From Punica granatum (Eukaryota; Streptophyta; Magnoliopsida; Myrtales; Lythraceae), in NCBI RefSeq assembly GCF_007655135.1, contig NW_022204332.1:1-64000 (forward strand): DNA of 64,000 nt. The letters run 5' to 3'. The notes under the pieces were generated by a model. That model made no database searches. It was not told the DNA's origin and saw only the letters and a program-made list of their open reading frames with translations. The position numbers were made by a program, and so were the translations under genes. Numbering within the stretch: position 1 is the stretch's first letter; each line of letters starts with the position of its first letter. Shown here piece by piece: positions 25,658 through 35,968 of the stretch.

Positions 25658-27719
25658 AGGCCTATATATAGTCCATCTGAATGTACAAGAAGAGGGAACT
25701 AGATATTTCAGAAACAACTATGGATGAATGATACTTTGAGTTTACTATAACTCTTTGTTTTCGGCATATCGTTAGGGTTTAGCCGTGTTCTATTCCCTTC
25801 GAGTCTAAATTCATATTTAGTCGCTAGAAATCGTGATCCGCGTTGCGTCAATGAGGCGGAGGATTTTCCGCTCCAATCTGTATCAACAAGCCTATGCCCA
25901 AAGAACCATATCTTGGATATATTAAGGAAATATTCTCGTGATATGGATGGGGAAGATGAGATGTCTTGATCCATAGACTGAGAATATTATTATCTTAATT
26001 TGGTAATATATTTAATTTAGACATAAATATTTTTAGAATAATATATGACTAGCAATTTTATTTCGAGTCAAGAGTCTAAAGTTTCCAATTTTGGAATAAT
26101 TACTTATTTTGTTTTAGAAGTTACATAGTAACGGCCTAGATTCTAATTTCCTATTTTAGTTTCTTCTTTTCTTAGGCCTATATATAGTCCATCTCAATGT
26201 ACAAGAAGAGAGAACTAGATATTTCAGAAACAACTATTGATGAATGATACTTTGAGTTTGCTATAACTCTTTGTTTTCGGCATATCGTTAGGGTTTAGCC
26301 GTGTTCTATTCCCTTCGAGTCTAAATTCTGATTTAGGCGCTAGAAATCGTGATCCGCGCTGCGTCAATGAGGCGGAGGATTTTCAAGTCAAATCTGTATC
26401 AACAAGCCCAAGCCCTAAGAAGCATATCTTGGATATATTAAGGAAATATTCTCGTGATATGGATGGGGAAGATGAGATGTCTTGATCCATAGACTGAGAA
26501 TATTATTATCTTAATTTGGTAATATATTAATTTAGACATAAATATTTTTAGAATTATATATGACTAGCAATTTTATTTCGAGTCAAGAGTCTAAAGTTTC
26601 CAATTTTGGAATAATTACTTATTTTGTTTTAGGAAGTTACATGGTAACGGCCTAGATTCTAATTTCCTATTTTAGTTTCTTAGTTTTCTTAGGCCTATAT
26701 ATAGTCCATCTCAATGTACAAGAAGAGAACTAGATATTTCAGAAACAACTATTGATGAATGATACTTTGAGTTTGCTATAACTCTTTGTTTTCGGCATAT
26801 CGTTAGGGTTTAGCCGTGTTCTATTCCCTTCGAGTCTAAATTCTGATTTAGGCGCTAGAAATCGTGATTCGCGCTGCGTCAATGAGGCGGAGGATTTTCA
26901 AGTCAAATCTGTATCAACAAGCCCAAGCCCAAAGAAGCATATCTTGGATATATTAAGGAAATATTCTCGTGATATGGATGGGGAAGATGAGATGTCTTGA
27001 TCCATAGACTGAGAATATTATTATCTTAATTTGGTAATATATTTAATTTAGACATAAATATTTTAGAATTATATATGACTAGCAATTTTATTTCGAGTCA
27101 AGAGTCTAAAGTTTCCAATTTTGGAATAATTACTTATTTTGTTTTAGGAAGTTACATGGTAACGGCCTAGATTCTAATTTCCTATTTTAGTTTCTTATTT
27201 TCTAGGCCTATATATAGTCCATCTCAATGTACAAGAAGAGAGAACTAGATATTTCAGAAACAACTATTGATGAATGATACTTTGAGTTTGCTATAACTCT
27301 TTGTTTTCGGCATATCGTTAGGGTTTAGCCGTGTTCTATTCCCTTCGAGTCTAAATTCAGATTTAGGCGCTAGAAATCGTGATCCGCGCTGCGTCAATGA
27401 GGCGGAGGATTTTCAAGTCAAATCTGTATCAACAAGCCCAAGCCCAAAGAAGCATATCTTGGATATATTAAGGAAATATTCTCGTGATATGGATGGGAAG
27501 ATGAGATGTCTTGATCCATAGACTGAGAATATTATTATCTTAATTTGGTAATATATTTAATTTAGACATAAATATTTTTAGAATTATATATGACTAGCAA
27601 TTTTATTTCGAGTCAAGAGTCTAAAGTTTCCAATTTTGGAATAATTACTTATTTTGTTTTAGGAAGTTACATGGTAACGGCCTAGATTCTAATTTCCTAT
27701 TTAGTTTCTTAGTTTTCTT

Positions 27720-28238
27720 AGGCCTATATATAGTCCTTCTCAATGTACAAGAAGGGATAACTATATATTTCAGAAACAACTATTGATGAATGATACTTTG
27801 AGTTTGCTATAACTCTTTGTTTTCGGCATAACGTTAGTGTTTAGCCGTGTTCTATTCCCTTCGAGTCTAAATTCAGATTTAGGCGCTAGAAATCATGATC
27901 CGCGCTGCGTCAATGAGGCGGAGGATTTTCCACTCAAATCTGTATCAACAAGCCCAAGCCCAAAGAAGCATATCTTGGGTATATTAAGGAAATATTCTCG
28001 TGATATTGATGGGGAAGATGAGATGTCTTGATCCATAGACTGAGAATATTATTATCTTAATTTGGTAATATATTTAATTTAGACATAAATATTTTTAGAA
28101 TATATATGACTAGCAATTTTATTCGAGTCGAGTCAAGAGTCTAAAGTTTCCAATTTTGGAATAATTACTTATTTTGTTTTAGAAGTTACATGTAACGGCC
28201 TAGATTCTAATTTCCTATTTTAGTTTCTTAGTTTTCTT
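27720..28238 (+). repeat. Divergent unit, copy 54
   Basis: AGTCCTTCTCAATG, AAGGGATAACTATATATTTC, CATAACGTTAGTGTTTAG, AATCATGATCC, TTTTCCACTC, TTGGGTATATTAAGG and GATATTGATGG. AGTCCTTCTCAATG recurs in copy 68 (34,940). The last two recur in copies 13 and 121. Near 28,124 the GAGTC doublet is expanded. Confidence 0.65.
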
Positions 28239-28755
28239 AGGCCTATATATAGTCCATCTCAATGTACAAGAAGAGAGAACTAGATATTTCAGAAACAACT
28301 ATTGATGAATGATACTTTGAGTTTGCTATAACTCTTTGTTTTCGGCATATCGTTAGGGTTTAGCCGTGTTCTATTCCCTTCGAGCTAAATTCTGATTTAG
28401 GCGCTAGAAATCGTGATCCGCGCTGCGTCAATGAGGCGGAGGATTTTCAAGTCAAATCTGTATCAACAAGCCCAAGCCCAAAGAAGCATATCTTGCATAT
28501 ATTAAGGAAATATTCTCGTGATATGGATGGGGAAGATGAGATGTCTTGATCAATAGACTGAGAATATTATTATCTTAATTTGGCAATATATTTGATTTAT
28601 ACATAAATATTTTATGAATTATACATGACTAGCAATTTTATTTCGAGTCAAGAGTCTAAAGTTTCCAATTTTGGAATAATTACTTATTTTGTTTTAGGAA
28701 GTTACATGGCAACGGCCTAGATTCTAATTTCCTATTTTAGTTTCTTAGTTTTCTT

Positions 28756-29272
28756 AGGCCTATATATAGTCCATCTCAATGTACAAGAAGCGAGAACTGG
28801 ATATTTCAGAAACAACTATTGATGAATGATACTTTGAGTTTGCTATAACTTTTTGTTTTCGGCATATCGTTAGGGTTTAGCCGTGTTCTATTCCCATCGA
28901 GCCTAAATTCTGATTTAGGCGCTAGAAATCGTGATTCGCGCTGCGTCAATGAGGCGGAGGATTTTCAAGTCAAATCTGTATCAACAAGCCCAAGCCCAAA
29001 GAAGCTTATCTTGGATATATTAAGGAAATATTCTCGTGATATGGATGGGGAAGATGAGATGTCTTGATCCATAGACTGAGAATATTATTATCTTAATTTG
29101 GTAATATATTTAATTTAGACATAAATATTTTTAGAATTATATATGACTAGCAATTTTATTTCGAGTCAAGAGTCTAAAGTTTCCAATTTTGGAATAATTA
29201 CTTATTTTGTTTTAGGAAGTTACATGGTAACGGCCTAGATTCTAATTTCCTATTTTAGTTTCTTATTTTCTT
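28756..29272 (+). repeat. Variant unit, copy 56 (copy-21 type)
   Basis: GCGAGAACTGGATATTTC, TATAACTTTTTG and CCCATCGAGCCTAAATTC as in copy 21. The stretch just before it (28,549-28,620) reads GATCAATAGACTGAG, then TTTGATTTATACATAAAT. That matches 18,203-18,270 before copy 36, so the segment looks assembled from two older types. Confidence 0.65.
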
Positions 29273-30210
29273 AGGCCTATATATAGTCCATCTCAATGTA
29301 CAAGAAGAGGAAACTAGATATTTCAGAAACAACTATTGATGAATGATACTTTGAGTTTGCTATAACTCTTTGTTTTCGGCATATCGTTAGGGTTTAGCCG
29401 TGTTCTATTCCCTTCGAGTCTAAATTCAGATTTAGGCGCTAGAAATCGTGATCCGCGCTGCGTCAATGAGGCGGAGGATTTTCAAGTCAAATCTGTATCA
29501 ACAAGCCCAAGCCCAAAGAAGCATATCTTGGATATATTAAGGAAATATTCTCGTGATATGGATGGGGAAGATGAGATGTCTTGATCCATAGACTGAGAAT
29601 ATTATTATCTTAATTTGGTAATATATTTAATTTAGACATAAATATTTTAGAATTATATATGACTAGCAATTTTATTTCGAGTCAAGAGTCTAAAGTTTCC
29701 AATTTTGGAATAATTACTTATTTTGTTTTAGGAAGTTACATGGTAACGGCCTAGATTCTAATTTCCTATTTAGTTTCTTATTTTCTTAGGCCTATATATA
29801 GTCCATCTCAATGTACAAGAAGAGAGAACTAGATATTTCAGAAACAACTATTGATGAATGATACTTTGAGTTTGCTATAACTCTTTGTTTTCGGCATATC
29901 GTTAGGGTTTAGCCGTGTTCTATTCCCTTCGAGCTAAATTCAGATTTAGGCGCTAGAAATCGTGATCGCGCTGCGTCAATGAGGCGGAGGATTTTCAAGT
30001 CAAATCTGTATCAACAAGCCCAAGCCCAAAGAAGCATATCTTGGATATATTAAGGAAATATTCTCGTGATATGGATGGGGAAGATGAGATGTCTTGATCC
30101 ATAGACTGAGAATATTATTATCTTAATTTGGTAATATATTTAATTTAGACATAAATATTTTTAGAATTATATATGACTAGCAATTTTATTTCGAGTCAAG
30201 AGTCTAAAGT

Positions 30211-30224
30211 TTCCAATTTTGGAA
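30211..30224 (+). promoter_or_regulatory. CCAAT-containing dyad about 90 bp upstream of the TATA box
   Basis: TTCCAA-TT-TTGGAA is an inverted repeat with 6-bp arms and a two-base centre. It contains CCAAT at 30,213-30,217, about 90 bp before the TATA box at 30,308. This is one of the best-kept stretches in the unit. A CCAAT box at this distance is typical of polymerase II promoters. Binding by NF-Y is inference only. Confidence 0.35.
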
Positions 30225-30256
30225 TAATTACTTATTTTGTTTTAGAAGTTACATGG

Positions 30257-30262
30257 TAACGG
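30257..30262 (+). promoter_or_regulatory. TAACGG Myb-type core about 45 bp upstream of the TATA box
   Basis: ATGGTAACGGCCTAG recurs before nearly every TATA box. AACGG is the core bound by plant three-repeat Myb proteins in M-phase-specific activator elements, but the flanks here do not match the full element, so the match is partial. Copies at 16,859, 20,991 and 22,547 are preceded by CAACGACC, which destroys the core by a CG-to-CA change. Confidence 0.3.
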
Positions 30263-30301
30263 CCTAGATTCTAATTTCCTATTTTAGTTTCTTAGTTTTC
30301 T

Positions 30302-30316
30302 TAGGCCTATATATAG
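30302..30316 (+). promoter_or_regulatory. TATA-box-like element with overlapping palindromes
   Basis: TAGGCCTA (30,302-30,309) and CTATATATAG (30,307-30,316) are both perfect palindromes and overlap by three bases, with TATATATA at 30,308-30,315. A pyrimidine-rich run (TTTCCTATTTTAGTTTCTT) lies just upstream, a usual setting for plant RNA polymerase II core promoters and LTRs. The element is kept in almost all copies. Variants include AGGCCGATATATAG (5,509; 33,912; 53,963; 57,054), AGGGCAATATATAG (47,785; 48,303), CTATACATAG (45,728; 49,848) and a shortened CCTATATAG (35,454; 46,245; 57,571). Transcription is inferred, not shown. Confidence 0.55.
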
Positions 30317-30331
30317 TCCATCTCAATGTAC

Positions 30332-30344
30332 AAGAAGAGAGAAA
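30332..30344 (+). repeat. Length-variable GA tract just after the TATA box
   Basis: AAGAAGAGAGAAA in this copy. Other copies read AAGAGGGAAC, AAGAGAGAGAAC, AAGAGGAGAAC, AAAAGGGAGAAC or AAGAGAACT. This is one of the two most length-variable spots in the unit, the other being the T run before (A)GGAAGTTACATGG. It behaves like a short slippage-prone microsatellite. Confidence 0.7.
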
Positions 30345-30417
30345 CTAGATATTTCAGAAACAACTATTGATGAATGATACTTTGAGTTTGCTATAACTCT
30401 TTGTTTTCGGCATATCG

Positions 30418-30428
30418 TTAGGGTTTAG
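30418..30428 (+). promoter_or_regulatory. Telobox-like motif (TTAGGGTTTAG)
   Basis: The 11 bases equal just over one and a half turns of the plant telomere repeat TTTAGGG. The complement contains AAACCCTAA, the telobox found in promoters and leaders of many plant genes and bound by TRB-type Myb proteins. It sits 110 bp after the TATA box start, inside any transcript starting there, and is present in nearly every unit. Rare losses include TTAGTGTTTAG (15,436; 27,836; 62,844) and TTAGGTTTAG (12,844; 59,739). Confidence 0.45.
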
Positions 30429-30467
30429 CCGTGTTCTATTCCCTTCGAGTCTAAATTCAGATTTAGG

Positions 30468-30504
30468 CGCTAGAAATCGTGATCCGCGCTGCGTCAATGA
30501 GGCG
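30468..30504. other. CpG-dense core in an otherwise AT-rich unit
   Basis: Six CpG dinucleotides fall within 37 bp (30,468; 30,478; 30,485; 30,487; 30,492; 30,503), with four more in the preceding 61 bp. Most units keep them. Divergent units show CG-to-TG or CG-to-CA changes here, for example GATCCACGC (52,082), GATCCGTGC (10,330; 52,600) and AATCATGATT (16,859 and 20,991 units), as expected from deamination of methylated cytosine. Confidence 0.7.
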
Positions 30505-30574
30505 GAGGATTTTCAAGTCAAATCTGTATCAACAAGCCCAAGCCCAAAGAAGCATATCTTGGATATATTAAGGA

Positions 30575-30633
30575 AATATTCTCGTGATATGGATGGGAAG
30601 ATGAGATGTCTTGATCCATAGACTGAGAATATT
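30575..30633 (+). repeat. 9-bp inverted repeat with a 41-nt loop
   Basis: AATATTCTC (30,575-30,583) and GAGAATATT (30,625-30,633) are exact reverse complements. Both arms are present in most copies, so a unit-length transcript could form a weak, AU-rich stem here. Given the AT-rich surroundings it may have no function. Confidence 0.5.
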
Positions 30634-30692
30634 ATTATCTTAATTTGGTAATATATTTAATTTAGACATAAATATTTTTAGAATTATATATG
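30628..30692. other. AT-rich block
   Basis: About 65 bp made almost entirely of A and T, including TAATATATTTAATTTAG and AATATTTTTAG. It varies by one or two bases in length between copies, mostly in the T run and in ATATTTAATTT or ATATTAATTT. It is the sort of segment expected to be flexible or curved. No coding or RNA signal is visible. Confidence 0.6.
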
Positions 30693-30709
30693 ACTAGCAA
30701 TTTTATTTC

Positions 30710-30723
30710 GAGTCAAGAGTCTA
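30710..30723 (+). repeat. GAGTC doublet (GAGTCAA GAGTCTA)
   Basis: Two seven-base near-copies stand side by side after TTTCGA. The same GAGTCTA occurs about 270 bp earlier in the unit (30,447-30,453), roughly half a unit away. At about 28,124-28,136 the doublet has gained an extra CGAGTC copy, showing that it can slip. Confidence 0.6.
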
Positions 30724-32361
30724 AAGTTTCCAATTTTGGAATAATTACTTATTTTGTTTTAGGAAGTTACATGGTAACGGCCTAGATTCTAATTTCCTAT
30801 TTTAGTTTCTTCATTTTCTTAGGCCTATATATAGTCCATCTCAATGTACAAGAAGAGAAACTAGATATTTCAGAAACAACTATTGATGAATGATACTTTG
30901 AGTTTGCTATAACTCTTTGTTTTCGGCATATCGTTAGGGTTTAGCCGTGTTCTATTCCCTTCGAGCCTAAATTCAGATTTAGGCGCTAGAAATCGTGATC
31001 CGCGCTGCGTCAATGAGGCGGAGGATTTTCAAGTCAAATCTGTATCAACAAGCCCAAGCCCCAAAGAAGCATATCTTGGATATATTAAGGAAATATTCTC
31101 GTGATATGGATGGGATGGGGAAGATGAATCTTGATCCATAGACTGAGAATATTATTATCTTAATTTGGTAATATATTTAATTTAGACATAAAATATTTTA
31201 GAATTATATATGACTAGCAATTTTATTTCGAGTCAAGAGTCTAAAGTTTCCAATTTTGGAATAATTACTTATTTTGTTTTAGGAAGTTACATGGTAACGG
31301 CCTAGATTCTAATTTCCTATTTTAGTTCTTCGTTTTCTTAGGCCTATATATAGTCCATCTCAATGTACAAGAAGAGAGAACTAGATATTTCAGAAACAAC
31401 TATTGATGAATGATACTTTGAGTTTGCTATAACTCTTTGTTTTCGGCATATCGTTAGGGTTAGCCGTGTTCTATTCCCTTCGAGTCTAAATTCATATTTA
31501 GGCGCTAGAAATCGTGATCCGCGCTGCGTCAATGAGGCGGAGGATTTCAAGTCAAATCTGTATCAACAAGCCCAGCCCAAAGAAGCATATCTTGGATATA
31601 TTAAGGAAATATTCTCGTGATATGGATGGGGAAGATGAGATGTCTTGATCCATAGACTGAGAATATTATTATCTTAATTTGGTAATATTTTAATTAGACA
31701 TAAATATTTTTAGAATTATATATGACTAGCAATTTTATTTCGAGTCAAGAGTCTAAAGTTTCCAATTTTGGAATAATACTTATTTTGTTTTAGGAAGTTA
31801 CATGGTAACGGCCTAGATTCTAATTTCCTATTTTAGTTTCTTCGTTTTCTTAGGCCTATATATAGTCCATCTCAATGTACAAGAGAGAACTAGATATTTC
31901 AGAAACAACTATTGATGAATGATACTTTGAGTTTGCTATAACTCTTTGTTTTCGGCATATCGTTAGGGTTTAGCCGTGTTCTATTCCTTCGAGCCTAAAT
32001 TCTGATTTAGGCGCTAGAAATCGTGATTCGCGCTGCGTCAATGGCGGAGGATTTTCAAGTCAAATCTGTATCAACAAGCCCAAGCCCAAAGAAGCATATC
32101 TTGGATATATTAAGGAAATATTCTCGTGATATGGATGGGGAAGATGAGATGTCTTGATCCATAGACTGAGAATATATTATCTTATTTGTGTAATATATTT
32201 AATTTAGACATAAATATTTTTAGAATTATATATGACTAGCAATTTTATTTCGAGTCAAGAGTCTAAAGTTTCCAATTTTGGAATAATTACTTATTTTGTT
32301 TTAGGAAGTTACATGGTAACGGCCTAGATTCTAATTTCCTATTTTAGTTTCTTCATTTCTT

Positions 32362-32879
32362 AGGCCTATATATAGTCCATCTCAATGTACAAGAAGAGGG
32401 AACTAGATATTTCAGAAACAACTATTGATGAATGATACTTTGAGTTTGCTATAACTCTTTGTTTTCGGCATATCGTTAGGGTTTAGCCGTGTTCTATTCC
32501 CTTCGAGTCTAAATTCATATTTAAGCGCTAGAAATCGTGATCCGCGCTGCGTCAATGAGGCGGTGGACTTTCAAATAAAATCTATATCAACTAGCCCAAG
32601 CCCAAAGAAGCATATCTTGGATATATTAAGGGTATATTCTCGTGATATGGGTGGAGAAGATGAAATGTCTTAATCCATAGACTAAGAATATTATTATCTT
32701 AATTTGGTAATATAATTAATTTAGACATAAATATTTTTAGAATTATATATGACTAGCAATTTTAGTTCGAGTCAAGAGTTTAAAGTTTCCAATTTTGGAA
32801 TAATTACTTATTTTGTTTTAGGAAGTTACATGGTAACGGCCTAGATTCTAATTTCCTATTTTAGTTTCTTCATTTTCTT
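32362..32879 (+). repeat. Divergent unit, copy 63 (partial copy-30 type)
   Basis: ATTTAAGCGCTAG, GCGGTGGACTTTC, AAATAAAATCTATATC, AACTAGCCC, AAGGGTATATTC, GATATGGGTGGAGAAG, GATGAAATGTCTTAATCC and AGACTAAGAAT. The last two marks are those of copies 30, 77 and 103. The unit is full length (518 bp). Confidence 0.65.
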
Positions 32880-33911
32880 AGGCCTATATATAGTCCATCT
32901 CAATGTATAAGAAGAGGGTACTAGATATTTCAGAAACAACTATTAATGAATGATACTTTGAGTTTGCTATAACTCTTTGTTTTCAGCATATCGTTAGGGT
33001 TTAGCCGTGTTCTATTCCTTCGAGTCTAAATTCATATTTAGGCGCTAGAAATCGTGATCCGCGCTGCGTCAATGAGGCGGAGGATTTTCAAGTCAAATCT
33101 GTATCAACAAGCCAAGCCCAAAGAAGCATATCTTGGATATATTAAGGAAATATTCTCGTGATATGGATGGGGAAGATGAGATGTCTTGATCCATAGACTG
33201 AGAATATTATTATCTTAATTTGGTAATATATTTAATTTAGACATAAATATTTTTAGAATTATATATGACTAGCAATTTTATTTCGAGTCAAGAGTCTAAA
33301 GTTTCCAATTTTGGAATAATTACTTATTTTGTTTTTAGAAGTTACATGGTAACGGCCTAGATTCTAATTTCCTATTTTTGTTTCTTAGTTTTCTTAGGCC
33401 TATATATAGTCCATCTCAATGTACAAGAAGAGAGAACTAGATATTTCAGAAACAACTATTGATGAATGATACTTTGAGTTTTATAACTCTTTGTTTTTCG
33501 CATATCGTAGGGTTTAGCCGTGTTCTATTCCCTTCGAGTCTAAATTCAGATTTAGGCGCTAGAAATCGTGATCCGCGCTGCGTCAATGAGGCGGAGGATT
33601 TTCAAGTCAAATCTGTATCAACAAGCCCAAGCCCAAAGAAGCATATCTTGGATATATTAAGGAAATATTCTCGTGATATGGATGGGGGAAGATGAGATGT
33701 CTTGATCCATAGACTGAGAATATTATTATCTTAATTTGGTAATATATTTAATTTAGACATAAATATTTTTAGAATTATATATGACTAGCAATTTTATTTC
33801 GAGTCAAGAGTCTAAAGTTTCCAATTTTGGAATAATTACTTATTTTGTTTTAGGAAGTTACATGGTAACGGCCTAGATTCTAATTTCCTATTTTAGTTTC
33901 TTCGTTTTATT

Positions 33912-34429
33912 AGGCCGATATATAGTCCATCTCAATGTACAAGAAGAGAGAATTAGATATTTCAGAAACAACTATTGATGAATGATACTTTGGGTTTACT
34001 ATAACTCTTTGTTTTCGGCATATCGTTAGGGTTTAGCCGTGTTCTATTCCCTTCGAGTCTAAATTTAGATTTAGGCGCTAGAAATCGTGATCCGCGCTGC
34101 GTCAATGAGGCGGAGGATTTTCAAGTCAAATCTGTATCAACAATCCCAAACCCAAAGAAGCATATCTTGGATATATTAAGGAAATATTCTCGTGATATGG
34201 ATGGGGTAGATGAGATGTCTTGATCCATAGACGGAGAATATTATTATCTTAATTTGGTAATATATTTAATTTAGACATAAATATTTTTAGAATTATATAT
34301 GACTAGCTATTTTATTTCGACTCAAGAGTCTAAAGTTTCCAATTTTGGAATAATTACTTATTTTGGTTTAGGAAGTGACATGGTAACGGCCTAGATTCTA
34401 ATTTCCTATTTTAGTTTCTTCGTTTTCTT
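33912..34429 (+). repeat. Variant unit, copy 66 (near relative of copy 111)
   Basis: TTCGTTTTATTAGGCCGATATATAG, split as TTCGTTTTAT then TAGGCCGATATATAG, with GAGAATTAG, ACTTTGGGTTTACTA, AAATTTAGATTTAGG, CAACAATCCCAAACCC, AGACGGAGAAT and GACTAGCTATTTT. Copy 111 (57,054) shares at least six of these. GACTAGCTATTTT and AGACGGAGAAT also occur together near 52,220-52,310. Confidence 0.75.
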
Positions 34430-35968
34430 AGGCCTATATATAGTCCATCAATGTACAAGAAGGGGAACTAGATATTTCAGAAACAACTATTGATGAATGA
34501 TACTTTGAGTTTGCTATAACTCTTTGTTTTCGGCATATCGTTAGGGTTTAGCCGTGTTCTATTCCCTTCGAGTCTAAATTCAATTTAGGCGCTAGAAATC
34601 GTGATCCGCGTTGCGTCAATGAGGCGGAGGATTTTCAAGTCAAATCTGTATCAACAAGCCCAAGCCCAAAGAAGCATATCTTGGATATATTAAGGAAATA
34701 TTCTCGTGATATGGATGGGGAAGATGAGATGTCTTGATCCATAGACTGAGAATATTATTATCTTAATTTGGTAATATTATATTTAGACATAAATATTTTA
34801 GAATTATATATGACTAGCAATTTTATTTCGAGTCAAGAGTCTAAAGTTTCCAATTTTGGAATAATTACTTATTTTGTTTAGGAAGTTACATGGTAACGGC
34901 CTAGATTCTAATTTCCTATTTTAGTTTCTTAGTTTTCTTAGGCCTATATATAGTCCTTCTCAATGTACAAGAAGGGAGAACTAGATATTTCAGAAACAAC
35001 TATTGATGAATGATACTTTGAGTTTGTTACAACTCTTTGTTTTCGGCATATCGTTAGGGTTTAGCCGTGTTCTATTCCCTCGAGTCTAAATTCAGATTTA
35101 GGCGCTAGAAATCGTGATCCGCGCTGCGTCAATGAGGCGGAGGATTTTCAAGTCAAATCTGTATCAACAAGCCCAAGCCCAAAGAAGCATATCTTGGATA
35201 TATTAAGGAAATATTCTCGTGATATGGATGGGGAAGATGAGATGTCTTGATCCATAGACTGAGAATATATTATCTTAATTTGGTAATATATTTAATTTAG
35301 ACATAAATATTTTTAGAATTATATATGACTAGCAATTTATTTCGAGTCAAGAGTCTAAAGTTTCCAATTTTGGAATAATTACTTATTTTGTTTTAGGAAG
35401 TACATGGTAACGGCCTAGATTCTAATTTCCTATTTTAGTTTCTTAGTTTTCTTAGGCCTATATAGTCCATCTCAATGTACAAGAAGAGGGAAAACTAGAT
35501 ATTTCAGAAACAACTATTGATGAATGATACTTTGAGTTTGCTATAACTCTTTGTTTTCGGCATATCGTTAGGGTTTAGCCGTGTTCTATTCCCTTCGAGT
35601 CTAAATTCAGATTTAGGCGCTAGAAATCGTGATCCGCGTGCGTCAATGAGGCGGAGGATTTTCAAGTCAAATCTGTATCAACAAGCCCAAGCCCAAAGAA
35701 GCATATCTTGGATATATTAAGGAAATATTCTCGTGATATGGATGGGGAAGATGAGATGTCTTGATCCATAGACTGAGAATATTATTATCTTAATTGGTAA
35801 TATATTTAATTTAGACATAAATATTTTTAGAATTATATATGACTAGCAATTTTAGTTCGAGTCAAGAGTCTAAAGTTTCCAATTTTGGAATAATTACTTA
35901 TTTTGTTTTAGGAAGTTACATGTAACGGCCTAGATTCTAATTTCCTATTTTAGTTTCTTCATTTTTTT

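Larger units (their letters stand above)
30303..30820 (+). repeat. Reference monomer (518 bp), close to the family consensus
   Basis: Chosen because it carries nearly every majority base. The one clear departure is a lost G in GATGGGGAAG near 30,597. Orientation is set by the TATA box. In order it has: TATA box, GA tract, telobox, CpG core, the two arms of an inverted repeat, AT-rich block, GAGTC doublet, CCAAT dyad, TAACGG core and a pyrimidine-rich run to the next TATA box. Sub-elements are annotated once here and recur at the same offset in nearly all copies. Confidence 0.9.
12215..31339. repeat. Zone B: mosaic zone rich in TTAGTTTT units
   Basis: Copies 24-60. TTAGTTTT (or TTAATTTT) before the TATA box is the commonest state, mixed with TTCATTTT units. 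The variant AGCCCCTAAGAAG, for AGCCCAAAGAAG, starts at about 10.9 kb, recurs in many units here and is not seen after about 26.4 kb. The linked variant CCCATCGAGCCTAAATTCTG is also concentrated here. Copies 41-50 (20,991-26,173) are notably regular, all 516-520 bp, and rich in substitutions. No gene is present. Confidence 0.7.

Noticed and set aside
28120..28140. Insertion site of a mobile element at the CGAGTCGAGTC duplication
   Set aside because: It is a simple extra copy of a six-base motif next to an existing GAGTC doublet, with no inserted sequence. Slippage or consensus error explains it.
30418..30428. Interstitial telomere repeat tract
   Set aside because: Only about one and a half telomere-type repeats occur per unit. 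No longer run of TTTAGGG exists anywhere in the window.
30440..30460. CENP-B box
   Set aside because: CTTCGAGTCTAAATTC begins like the TTCG half of the box but lacks the CGGG half at the right spacing.
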